A stretch of 64,000 nucleotides of DNA from the NCBI GenBank assembly GCA_003999685.1, contig CP021232.1:1240001-1304000 (forward strand). The letters run 5' to 3'. The stretch is from Taiwanofungus camphoratus (taxonomy: Eukaryota; Basidiomycota; Agaricomycetes; Polyporales; Taiwanofungaceae). Made by a program: the position numbers and the translations under genes. This document shows positions 21,683 through 31,259 of this stretch, in pieces; the first letter of the stretch is position 1; every line of letters begins with the position of its first letter. The notes under the pieces are model-generated. The model ran no database searches and was not told the origin of the DNA. It was given only the letters and a program-made list of their open reading frames with translations.

Positions 21683-24600
21683 TCAGTTATCGTTCACATT
21701 GATGTGAGGGTCGTCGCGAATGTTGGGTTTCGCTATCCCCTCATCTATCCAATTATGGTACATTTCAAATGCCTTTGCTTCGACGTCGTACCACTCGCAG
21801 AAATCCCGGTATTTTCCACCCAAGGCGGTGGTCATACCGGGATCTAAATGTCGGTCTGCATGGAACCGCTGCCAGGCCGCTTGTCTTCCGACAGTGTGGC
21901 ACATAAGACGGGCACGAGTGAATGTTCTCGTCCGCGCAGCTTCAGCTTCAAGCAGGGATTCTGCCAGAATCTCTGCCCAGTCAAAGGTGGAGACCATCGG
22001 GTTGAGCTGAAGGAACTCCATGATGTCATCCGGGGTCCATCCCTTTTGTTCAGGGGGCCCCATCAGAAGCGGATCGCGAGGACCCTGTTGGCGCTTCGTC
22101 CTGATCCAAAATGGACAGTCAAAGAGCACGTGTTCTCTGGTTTCTTCCGCTCCGCATAAGCAGAGGTGAGGGCCAGGGATATTGAACCTAGAACGGTATT
22201 CACTGCCTGGGAAATGGTTGGTGAGCACACGACACACGCGTGCCACCTCCTTGTTGGACTTGCCAGCTGCCTTCGAGACCCACGTGCCCTTGGCCGTGGT
22301 TCCGTGCAGCGGTAGAGCATCCTCGATTACTTTCCATAACCGTCGGCCGTGATAACTGGGGTTATCAACTTGTGTCCCCCAGCGCTTTTTGACCCTTGCC
22401 TTGACGCGGGCAAGGGCCATCGATTGTGAGATGAATTCCGGTTGGGGATCATCCAATGCCTTCTTCGCGAGTTCGTCGACAAACTCGTTCTGAAAAATGC
22501 CTTTATGGGAAGGGACCCAAAAAAGGACAATGTGTCGGCGTTCATCTGTATCGAGGAACGCTCGAACATGTTGAGAGGCCATGATCGCCGCCATTTGCGA
22601 CGATCCGACTTCCGGCTTGAAAATTTGGTCCAGTGCCGATTGGTTATCGGAACAGACTATGAGGGTGGTGATGTGGGCAGGGACGTCACGGACCGCTTCT
22701 CGCAGCCCGCGCGCCAATGCCAGCATCTCCGCATCGAAGCTCTGGACCTTACCGGCCCCAAATCTTCCATGGGCAACGTGATCTTCCCCGTCGATGATGA
22801 GCCATGCGCTACCAGATCTTACTGTGGGCGCATTTGCATACGATCCATCAGTAAATAACATTCGCCCTTCTGGCTGGGCCAACTGGCGCCGGAATTCCGG
22901 CCACCAGGTGAACTCCAACCAGTCGGCGAATTCAGGTGAGCGTTTGTTTGGACCTTTTTTATCCAGGAACACCCGCTCAAATCTATCAATGTACCGGTCC
23001 ACAACCCGATCTCCGGGCCGTGCCTCCAGGTGGAGGGGTGCAAAGTCTTCTGATGACTGCCGCCCTATGCGATCTATGAATGTTATAGGAGTGACAGCCT
23101 GTTTCTTGCTACGGCGCGAATTAATCGGCCATGGCGCAGTGATATTGGTTACGTTAGTCGCCCAATATGGTGGAAGAACAGCCCTCATTGGGTGTCCTTC
23201 ATGAATTTGCCTCGCTCTAAGCGCAGCTTTTTCCATGTATCGGTCAACCTGGATGCGGATGGGGACCAATCCACCCAACATCTCCATTGCCCCAATTGGT
23301 GTGGTCTTAAAACAGCCAGTTATCCACCTAGCTGCTCTCGACTGGGCGGTCTGTAATTCTTTTGCAGCCCATTTGAGGCCCTTCCACTGTGGATTCCACC
23401 ACAGTTGAGCGCCGTATAGCATCAGCGGAACGACGTGCGCTATATAGAGCCGCCGTTTGTTGATGGGATGGAATCCTCGTGCCGAATTCCCGAGCATGCG
23501 GAGTGCATTGCACGTGCTGGCCGCCTTGTTGGCGTAAAACCACACATGTGCATGGAAGCTAAGCTTGGGGTCTAAAAAGAACCCAAGATAGCGCATCGTA
23601 TCTTTTGCTCGCAAAGTGACGTCGTGTCCATCAGTTCGGATAGTTAGGTCCGGGCCAAGGGGTCGGGAAGTCGAATACCCCTTCTGGCGCTTCCAGAAGT
23701 GCATCAACTCCAATTTGTCTCCTTCGACGCCTAAACCTAAACGGTTCAGATCGCCAACGAGATCATGGAAGACATCCACCATGATGGCGTTGTTTTTCAG
23801 GACAAGGGCTTGCGGGCTGTCATCTACAGCCTTTGGCGAAGCCGCCATGATGAGACCGTCGTCCACATAGAACTGAGTCCCTGTTCGGCCCGGTTGTACC
23901 AAATGGACTGGTGCCCATTTGTGTATGACCGGTGCAATGTATACCCCTGATAATATCGGGGATAAACTCGATCCTTGCCCGACTCCGACATCAAAGTCGG
24001 ATGGATCGATCAAGGTACCATTAAACATGAATCTGGTTTTTCGCCCGATCAAGTAATTTGCCATGAAATTGCAAAGTTTGTTATTGAAGCCCTGCTTTCG
24101 CATGATTCCTACCAGCGCATCATGATTGATGGACGGGTAGAACTGTGACACATTGAGCAATAGCACCGATGGGATAAGGTTGCGCGCCCATGCCTCTTTG
24201 ACATTGTGTACTAATTGAATTCCAGCGTCTGTGGTGCTATGCTGCATAGCTCCACCAAACTGACATGGGTGTAGGATTCCCCATTTTTGGGCATCCCACT
24301 GCATTCGTTTGGCAATGATCTTTTCGAACAATTTGCCAAAGCAATTGAGCAAGCATATAGGCCTGTAGGCCTTCGCTAGCGTATAATCTGGTTTGTTCGG
24401 TTTGGGCAGAACCACCGTAACAGACCGTTTAAAGACGCTCGGGTACACCTCGAAATCGAGGCAGGCGTTATAGTACGCGCGCAGCCACTGCCGCACGTGT
24501 ATGCCGAGATCGGTCTCGATGCCCTCCTCGGAGCGCTCGATCCGGTCTACCATCCATTTAATCCACATCCAGTTCACATGATCAGGACCGGGTGCGGATG

Positions 24601-26182
24601 TATTGCTAGTGGATTTGAGATTCTCACGAATCTCAGTCTCACTAATATCCGGTAGAGTCACTTCCTCTTGTTGAGGAATTTCGTCTACAAATGACAGATC
24701 CACTGGCCGTGGGTTGGCAGGCGTGAACTGAGCTTGGAACGTGCGACTGAGATCAGTCGCGCTTTGGACTGGCGCACCATCAGCTTGTCGCAGCTGAATA
24801 GTGGCCTCTTGTCGTCTCGGCTTTGTCCAGGCGACAAAATCCGAGATTAGTTGGGGATTGGATTCGTCCATGATCCGATCAAAGTGTGCACGCTTTGCCC
24901 GCTTTGTGGCCAGGCAAAGTGTTGCACGTTGTTTGTGCCGTTCGGACCGGAGTTCGGCAGCAATATCGTATGCGTCTGCAGTGGCCTGATTGCCAGATCC
25001 CAACTGATGACGTGTGTAGCGATACTGTCCAGACGCCGTATTAAGGCGGTGTTGGGTGTTCGCTAGCTTAGTGGCCGCACGGGAGCATGCAGCATCCCAC
25101 CACGACTTTGAACGTTTGGATGGTCGTTTTACTGCTGAAAATTCCATCCATAATCGTTGGAGGTCTCGCTCTAAACGGTCCCCCATTCTTTCAACGCCTT
25201 GTGCACTGCTGAAGTGTGTTGGGTAATTAGCGAACAATTTCGCTGTCGCCGTCACAAATTGTTGGGCCGCGTCGCCAGTGCGAGGAATACCCCGCACCGG
25301 TTCTGGCTCAACCTCAATCGGCATCTCCCACCGCAGGACCACGTGGTCACTGTTGTGGCGATGTGACATGAGTACATGAAGGTTTTGGCCTTCATAGTAC
25401 ACTGGGTTGATCCACACCAAGTCTATGACTTCAGGCGTGAGAGCAATGTTATGGGAACGCCAAGTGACTGGACCGTCCTGGGCGTTCATCAATATCAGAT
25501 CGAGTTCGGCCTGGGCCAACTCGATGAGGCGATTGGAATCAGCATAGTGCGGAGGCCGCATCTGAGATCCCGCAGCTCGTGTATCCCACAATGGGTGGCG
25601 GAGATTGAAATCCCCGCACATACACGCAATGGGTGGAAGCGCGTGTACACGTGTTTCCAAATATCGGACAGCATCAAAAGTGGTGCTGTTATTGTACACG
25701 TTCAGGACATTAAAGTCTCCGGACGGAAGCTTGAGCGTTACCAAAAGGCAATCCTTATGGGAGACGCTGTGAGTGACAACTTGTGGAGAAGCCGAAGCCC
25801 ACCGCTTGTTGACATAAACTGTGACTCGGGAATCTTTTGATGCCCCGAGGCACTTGAACGAGGCATGGGCAGACGTGTTCTCATACGCCTCCCCGTCTCG
25901 TGACTTAGCTGAGGCCACATCTTTGATGCGTCCCCAGTATATTTCTTGGATACATATTATATCAGCGTCCCTATGTCTTTCCAGCAAAATGCCAGTATTT
26001 TCCGCCGATTTCTGGACATTTGCACTAATAATGGTGAGGACATGCCGATTGTTCGGTTCATTCTCAATTTCTTCGCTTCCAGCTGGTGGGCTGGGTGTGC
26101 GGTTGAGGTCCGGTGTCTCATATGGAGATTCGGATCTTTCATGCGTAGTATTTACAGTCTGTCTTTGTGGTGTACTATACAT
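21683..26182 (-). CDS. LINE ORF2: endonuclease, reverse transcriptase, RNase H
   Basis: 1499 residues from ATG 26182 (the frame is open a little further upstream, without ATG). Domains: APE-type endonuclease, roughly residues 45-280, with SANVQ, CIQEIYWG, CGDFNLRHPLW and NSDHVVL. Reverse transcriptase, roughly 560-850, with VVLPKPNKPDYTLAKAYRPI, VGQGSSLSPILSGVYIAP and the motif C box FYVDDG near residue 770. RNase H, roughly 1105-1240, with FTDGS, SDNQSAL and NEFVDELAKK. A C-terminal zinc motif lies near 1337 (CLCGAEETREHVLFDCPFW). In reverse transcriptase motif A the expected LLLDVSQ reads LLLNVSQ: codon AAT at 24,154-24,152 replaces the first catalytic Asp (residue 677). The frame is otherwise unbroken. 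Confidence 0.92.
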   Translation of the reverse strand: MYSTPQRQTVNTTHERSESPYETPDLNRTPSPPAGSEEIENEPNNRHVLTIISANVQKSAENTGILLERHRDADIICIQEIYWGRIKDVASAKSRDGEAYENTSAHASFKCLGASKDSRVTVYVNKRWASASPQVVTHSVSHKDCLLVTLKLPSGDFNVLNVYNNSTTFDAVRYLETRVHALPPIACMCGDFNLRHPLWDTRAAGSQMRPPHYADSNRLIELAQAELDLILMNAQDGPVTWRSHNIALTPEVIDLVWINPVYYEGQNLHVLMSHRHNSDHVVLRWEMPIEVEPEPVRGIPRTGDAAQQFVTATAKLFANYPTHFSSAQGVERMGDRLERDLQRLWMEFSAVKRPSKRSKSWWDAACSRAATKLANTQHRLNTASGQYRYTRHQLGSGNQATADAYDIAAELRSERHKQRATLCLATKRAKRAHFDRIMDESNPQLISDFVAWTKPRRQEATIQLRQADGAPVQSATDLSRTFQAQFTPANPRPVDLSFVDEIPQQEEVTLPDISETEIRENLKSTSNTSAPGPDHVNWMWIKWMVDRIERSEEGIETDLGIHVRQWLRAYYNACLDFEVYPSVFKRSVTVVLPKPNKPDYTLAKAYRPICLLNCFGKLFEKIIAKRMQWDAQKWGILHPCQFGGAMQHSTTDAGIQLVHNVKEAWARNLIPSVLLLNVSQFYPSINHDALVGIMRKQGFNNKLCNFMANYLIGRKTRFMFNGTLIDPSDFDVGVGQGSSLSPILSGVYIAPVIHKWAPVHLVQPGRTGTQFYVDDGLIMAASPKAVDDSPQALVLKNNAIMVDVFHDLVGDLNRLGLGVEGDKLELMHFWKRQKGYSTSRPLGPDLTIRTDGHDVTLRAKDTMRYLGFFLDPKLSFHAHVWFYANKAASTCNALRMLGNSARGFHPINKRRLYIAHVVPLMLYGAQLWWNPQWKGLKWAAKELQTAQSRAARWITGCFKTTPIGAMEMLGGLVPIRIQVDRYMEKAALRARQIHEGHPMRAVLPPYWATNVTNITAPWPINSRRSKKQAVTPITFIDRIGRQSSEDFAPLHLEARPGDRVVDRYIDRFERVFLDKKGPNKRSPEFADWLEFTWWPEFRRQLAQPEGRMLFTDGSYANAPTVRSGSAWLIIDGEDHVAHGRFGAGKVQSFDAEMLALARGLREAVRDVPAHITTLIVCSDNQSALDQIFKPEVGSSQMAAIMASQHVRAFLDTDERRHIVLFWVPSHKGIFQNEFVDELAKKALDDPQPEFISQSMALARVKARVKKRWGTQVDNPSYHGRRLWKVIEDALPLHGTTAKGTWVSKAAGKSNKEVARVCRVLTNHFPGSEYRSRFNIPGPHLCLCGAEETREHVLFDCPFWIRTKRQQGPRDPLLMGPPEQKGWTPDDIMEFLQLNPMVSTFDWAEILAESLLEAEAARTRTFTRARLMCHTVGRQAAWQRFHADRHLDPGMTTALGGKYRDFCEWYDVEAKAFEMYHNWIDEGIAKPNIRDDPHINVNDN

Positions 26183-26204
26183 AGGCAATTATAAAATTGT
26201 CCGC

Positions 26205-28829
26205 TTATGCGACAGATCCTCCAACACCTCGAGGCCTGGGCGTGCTCGAGTCGCTGGAATGAATCTCTCCGCTTTCGTGACCAGATACGCCTTCTACATC
26301 AGAAGGGTCCGTGATTTCAAACGACTCTCCCGCAGGTCCGGGCCGAGCTGGCTGTTTGCCGCATGCCTTTTCAGATAGGCCACGTAATTTACCTCTGGTA
26401 GCCGCTTTAGCGGCCGCCGTCCTTCCTTTGGCGACAGACAACACCGGCGGGTGTGTCTTATGCCACTGTTGATCACGTCGCTTCTTCGCCCATTGGCACT
26501 TGGGCGAATCCGCTTGATGTCCATCTTCGCCAGTTTTGCCACAATTCGGGCAACTGGCGTGTTCAGGTGGGCATGCAATGGTTTTCACCGACAATGCAGC
26601 CCTTCGTTGTGCGCAACACGAAGCTTGTTCTTCGTGTAGTGCCAATATATGAGGTTCGCCACATTTGACGCAACACTCATGAGCAGATTGACATAATGGG
26701 GCAATATGACCCCATCTCCAACACCGGAGGCAAATCGGGACAGCTGACGTCTCGATCCACGGTTGTAAACGGTACGTCTTGCCGAAGAGATGGACCGGTT
26801 TCTTCATGATCCGGATGGCCATAGAACCAGACCAGGTGTCGAATATGGCGAATATGAATAAGCCGCTGCCGCCTGAGGCTGATTGATACCTAGCCTTAGG
26901 CGAGTGGTGTGGGTGTAGGACTAATTCCTCCGCCCACTCGTTGTTGCGCACGAGTTCTTGAAAAACTTCGAGCGGCGTGTATTCGACCCTAGACCCTTCC
27001 CGGTACAACGGGAAGGCCTTGATCGCCATTTGGGTGATTACGTGAGCCCAGTCGAGCGAAAGCCCAACTGGGTTCATTCTGTTTGGTGCCACATGGAGAG
27101 CGACTAATTGTCTCATGCCAGCTCTAAGGGCACCCAATTCCGTGGTGGTGGGGCGTTCACTGCATATCAAGTGTACCTCCCCGTTTCCAGGTGGCACAAT
27201 GGCATTGACGAGGTAGTTGACTGAGTTACCCGCTCCAGCCAGCAGTTGTTGCACGACGACCTTGAGGCTGTCGAGATTTAGGAGATCGCCGAGTTCAAGA
27301 GCTCGGTCGAATCTGAGAATTACGGTCTTGGGGCTTGCACCCCGGGCCGGTTGCGTCGCGTGTTTGATTACGGGTGGGGGGCGGGCATTTATGGCCGTCC
27401 CTATTGTGATTAATGGACGGGTTGGGTCCCGTGCCACCATTGTGGGGCCTATTCCACGTCCACGTCCTAATCCAGGGCGGAGACGGGGGTCGCGCGTGTA
27501 TCTGCTATCGCCTTGTCGAGATGACGTTGGAGCGGGAGCAGCCATGCCTTGTGCCATGCGTAAAGCGTCCGACAAGGAAATGTTGGGGGCAATTTGTGCG
27601 ATCTCTGTCGCTCCCCGTATGTCGTCCCAGTTGGGACCATCATCGGCTGTAAGGTTGATTACCGGACCGGTATTCGCCCTTTTTGCTGCAGGCGAAGCCG
27701 CCCTACTCCTTGTGGGAGAGGGTGGGGCTGCGCGCTTTTTTCCCTTATCTGCAGATGCAGATTTGGGTCCTTCGTTAGGTGGCGACTGGATTCGCACCTG
27801 TTTGGGCGTCTGTTTCGCAGACGATGAGGCCGTAGCAGCAGCGTAACCTGGTGCGGCGGCAGCTATTCCCTCCACTCTCTTTGACAGTGCTCGTAGAGTG
27901 GACGTGTTTGTGGTGACAGCTTGGATTAATTTACCACTGTCATTGGTGGTTGAGGTCGCAATGGCCCCAAGCGTTGTGCGTGCTCCTTCAAACCATTGAT
28001 CCGATGGTTTGGGGAGTACCGATGTGAGTGCTACCGACATTTCGCCGATTGTTTTGCGTTGTTCAGCAATAGTGGATTCCAACTCCGCCCTAATGTCGAC
28101 TAGTTCACGTACACGGGTGGCCAAGTGACCAATCCCGTTAATATCCACGATATGTTCCGCTCCAATCAACGTGACCATTTGATTGGCCACTTGCAAAGCG
28201 GCTTGTGCCGTGTCCCTCCACTCAAGTCCGTAGGCTTCAGCGCGGTACTTATTAACATCCCTCCGTATGATGCGCGAGTACGCATCCTGGTCGACGTGTA
28301 AAGTATACGAGATGTGTTGCAACGATTCCCTGATGGCCGCTAGCAGGGAGTCTGGAGTCTCATCTTGTGACGAACAGGTGCCTTGGAAGACCTGCACTTT
28401 GGGTGCCGTTGCATACATCGTGGCCTCGGGTAAAGCCGAGCCATGCGGTGCAGACCCCCCCTGTGGGAAATCAATAAATGTGTTGTCCTCGATGTCCCTC
28501 TGGGGTTTGCTCACCTCTGGTGTGGGGGTGGGCATGAAGGGCTGAGATGGCATGAAAGCCGCTGCAGCAGATGAAGGAGGTGGAGATGACTCTGGGATTG
28601 TCTCCATCTCAAAGGAGGCTCCACGAGCAAGTCGTAAAGCCTCAACTTGGGCTTGGGTTTGAGATCCCCGCGCATCAGGCGCAGGATATGGGGCAGGTCG
28701 CCCTGAAGGTGTACCGCCGGACACCCTCGAAGACGAAGTGCCAGTCGAGGACGTCCCAATGACTTGATAGTCACCAGCGGTATGTTGGGAGCCAGTTGGG
28801 TGAGAAGAGGGAGTGAAAACAGGGGCCAT
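26205..28829 (-). CDS. LINE ORF1: Gag-like nucleic-acid-binding protein
   Basis: 874 residues from ATG 28829. The N-terminal half is Pro/Ser/Ala-rich and low in complexity, then a predicted helical region follows. A globular middle (about residues 470-690) is followed by zinc knuckles: CLRCWRWGHIAPLC has the C-x2-C-x4-H-x4-C spacing, with two further Cys/His clusters (CVKCGEPHILALH; CPNCGKTGEDGHQ). This is the usual layout of ORF1 in fungal LINEs, where it binds the element RNA. It ends with TAA at 26205-26207, 22 bases before the ATG of ORF2, so ORF2 may be reached by reinitiation (inference). Confidence 0.88.
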   Translation of the reverse strand: MAPVFTPSSHPTGSQHTAGDYQVIGTSSTGTSSSRVSGGTPSGRPAPYPAPDARGSQTQAQVEALRLARGASFEMETIPESSPPPSSAAAAFMPSQPFMPTPTPEVSKPQRDIEDNTFIDFPQGGSAPHGSALPEATMYATAPKVQVFQGTCSSQDETPDSLLAAIRESLQHISYTLHVDQDAYSRIIRRDVNKYRAEAYGLEWRDTAQAALQVANQMVTLIGAEHIVDINGIGHLATRVRELVDIRAELESTIAEQRKTIGEMSVALTSVLPKPSDQWFEGARTTLGAIATSTTNDSGKLIQAVTTNTSTLRALSKRVEGIAAAAPGYAAATASSSAKQTPKQVRIQSPPNEGPKSASADKGKKRAAPPSPTRSRAASPAAKRANTGPVINLTADDGPNWDDIRGATEIAQIAPNISLSDALRMAQGMAAPAPTSSRQGDSRYTRDPRLRPGLGRGRGIGPTMVARDPTRPLITIGTAINARPPPVIKHATQPARGASPKTVILRFDRALELGDLLNLDSLKVVVQQLLAGAGNSVNYLVNAIVPPGNGEVHLICSERPTTTELGALRAGMRQLVALHVAPNRMNPVGLSLDWAHVITQMAIKAFPLYREGSRVEYTPLEVFQELVRNNEWAEELVLHPHHSPKARYQSASGGSGLFIFAIFDTWSGSMAIRIMKKPVHLFGKTYRLQPWIETSAVPICLRCWRWGHIAPLCQSAHECCVKCGEPHILALHEEQASCCAQRRAALSVKTIACPPEHASCPNCGKTGEDGHQADSPKCQWAKKRRDQQWHKTHPPVLSVAKGRTAAAKAATRGKLRGLSEKACGKQPARPGPAGESFEITDPSDVEGVSGHESGEIHSSDSSTPRPRGVGGSVA

Positions 28830-28890
28830 TTCGACGACTAAGCTAGGGCGCCTAATGGAGATGGTGGTGGTACTGGTTCAAGAAGCGGTG

Positions 28891-28904
28891 CCATTGTCAC
28901 ACTC
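28891..28904. repeat. LINE target-site duplication, right copy (14 bp)
   Basis: CCATTGTCACACTC, identical to 21356-21369; marks the 5' junction of the minus-strand LINE. Confidence 0.9.
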
Positions 28905-29133
28905 ACACCCAAGACTTCATTCCTGACAACCCTGGCCTTGGTGTTTCCGAGCTGTTGTTTCACAGATGCTCACTGCTTACATCCACATCGCGGCCATAGC
29001 ACGGGAATGAAGACGTGTTCCCAAATTCCGCGAATTTCGAATCGTCGGCTAGCTCACTACTGCTTCACCTCGGCTACTCCCGATATACATACTCCTTGAT
29101 TTTACCTCATATTCCAGGTTGTCCTCAACAACG

Positions 29134-31154
29134 ATGAGCACCGACTCTACGCATTCGGGGCGCCATGTCGACAAGGGAAAGGCAAGAGCACGCTCACCTG
29201 AACCCAATGAAATCACTCCTCTGCTGGGATCTGCCAGTGGTTCGGTCACCTCAGGAGAAGAACCAGAAAATACTCCTTACGGCCGTCGACTCTACTCAAG
29301 ACTAGTCACTGTGTTCCTCATCTCTCTCTCCCTCTGTATTTTAACTCTCATTCTTCTTGTCTTGATTATTTACTCCTACCGCTCCCGTGCAGTGAGTGCC
29401 TCACCAAACGAGATCTTGCAGCATGCGCTGGTAGTAAGAGGGCCCGACCGTGTTGATGTCCTGAACACTACTGGCGATGGAGGAATATGGCTGACGGTTC
29501 ACGGCAGAATGGGGCTGGATGCAGGGAATGTGTCAGGTGTCAATACGGCTCCAGGAGACAACGTATTGCAGGGCGCATGGAAGTCTCTAGGCCGATGGGG
29601 CATCCGAAAGCTAGACCGCGTCACAGTCAACCTAACTACGATTGAGATATCCTCGGAAAGCGATCCATCTTATGTTCTGACAACGATAGACGTGCCTCTA
29701 CTGGAAGTCCCGTTGACCGTGAATCCGCCACCAGATACAACTTGGCTGCAGGCAGTCGCTTTTCCTGTGCTTATGCGACCAACGAAAGATATGGCGGTTC
29801 TGATGCGATTTGTGCGTGAGAGCTGGAGAAAGGGCAGTATCTCGGTCCAGGCAGTCGTAGGTCAAACCGTAGTAGAAGGTGGCGGCCTGCAAGAACATAG
29901 TTGGCGGCGTGCACTCAACATCGTGCATTCCGACATTCACGTCGGTATTCAAATCAGAAGTGTGTTGTTTCAGCTTTCTTCTTTCCGACTTAAAGTAACG
30001 CTGCACAGTTCCAAAATTGCCAGGACTTCCTCAGGCGGGACATGATAACCCATTACCAGACTTTGCCGAGCTCGTCACGTTGCAGTCATTTGTGATCACC
30101 TCCGAGCGAGACACCCTTTCTATACGTGCTCAAGCGACTGCCATCGACCCAGCGCCGCCTATGCTCAACTTCACTGCACCGCCGATGCCGTTCGTTATTT
30201 CCCTCCCGGCAGTCAACGCCACAGCTCCCTGCACCTCTGTGGAAATCGCCAACGTTTACACACAATCGTTCACGCTGACGCATCCGAACATCACGCTCAC
30301 GATCGACGGGACGGTCCTTCCACTGTCAAAGAACACTTCAGCGACGATGTCAGCGTTCCTACGAAACTATGTCTCTGGGCGCGATTCTGCCATCATCGTG
30401 TCCACGCCGCTGCTACCTAACGTTAGTGCTGGAGTAACATTTCCCGCGCCACATCCGAAGCCAGAGATCCTGCGGAATGTGACGATCCGCGAAATGAAGA
30501 TCAAGCCTGCCGGCTCAGCGATGGTCGCAAGCGGGACGGTCTTTGCGCGTGTCGTCCTGCCGCGCGGCATTGACGTCGGGCTAGACGTGTCGCGCGTATT
30601 TCCCGACGTGCTTGTCTATGACGGTGAGGTGCCATCTGGTGACGCGCTGATGGCGTTGGTACAAGCGGAGAGCTTCCCAGTGGACGATGGTGACCCGGAC
30701 GTCCCGCCTGCGCCTCCCCTCCCCGGCCCGCTCCCTGATCGCGCATTCGCACACATCAGACCGGACCACTGGCTTGCATCAGTGAGCCAGCCTGCTGAGG
30801 GTGGGGAGGGTGACGGCTCTGCAGTCGAGGTATCAGCCAAGATCGTCGATGTGCCATTGGAGGTGCTCCCCGGGCGGGAGCGTGAATTCAGCAATTTCGT
30901 CTCGAAGGTACGGCCTCCAAATATGCTTAACATAGTTCGATCTTCAGAGAATTAACTCACTGATTGTGCAGGTCGTGTTCGGGACCAATGGAGCTGTGGC
31001 TGGGGTGCAAGGAATAGCTGCTGTTGCTGTACATGTGCATGGCCTTCCGTTCGAGAACGGACGCGACGGTGAGATGGAGTTCACAGGGCTTCCGTTTCAA
31101 GGAAGTGTACGGATAGGAAAGCGGAGTATGCTCGACGGATTTCTATCCAGTTGA
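29134..31154 (+). CDS. Single-pass membrane protein with DUF3712-like repeats, probably vacuolar
   Basis: Three exons: 29134-29959, 30009-30907 and 30972-31154. The introns are GT-AG (49 and 64 bp) and joining keeps the frame. I use ATG 29134 (MSTDSTHSGRHVDKGK), the first ATG of the open frame. The cytoplasmic tail is charged and carries an acidic dileucine signal (EITPLL, residues 26-31), typical for AP-3-dependent sorting to the vacuole. One hydrophobic helix follows at about residues 57-80, then a long lumenal part with repeated beta-rich modules and many N-x-S/T sites. This resembles fungal DUF3712 proteins; yeast Tag1 (YLR173W), a vacuolar membrane protein involved in ending autophagy, has a similar layout, but orthology is not shown. 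The gene looks complete. Confidence 0.75.
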
Positions 31155-31259
31155 ACATTTGTTGCTTTGCATTGTATATTCTTTGTAGTCATAGACATAC
31201 ACCTCACTTCTATCTTCTATTGACGTACAAGCCGCTTCGTGCCATCCGTCGAGAGCCGC

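Larger units (their letters stand above)
21370..28890 (-). mobile_element. Full-length Tad-type LINE (non-LTR retrotransposon)
   Basis: Minus-strand LINE of about 7.5 kb: a short 5' UTR (28,890-28,830), ORF1, a gap of about 20 bp, ORF2, a 3' UTR of about 290 bp and a poly(A) tail seen as a T run at 21,370-21,394. Perfect 14-bp duplications (CCATTGTCACACTC) at both ends show a complete insertion by target-primed reverse transcription. ORF2 has an N-terminal APE-type endonuclease, reverse transcriptase, RNase H and a C-terminal CCHC motif, the layout of fungal Tad-clade elements. Both frames are open, so the insertion is fairly young. However, the reverse transcriptase has lost a catalytic Asp. 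Confidence 0.9.

Noticed and set aside
30501-30933. Long minus-strand frames opposite the DUF3712 gene
   Set aside because: Shadows of a GC-rich coding exon; no motif, no plausible start context, and the plus strand is clearly the coding one.
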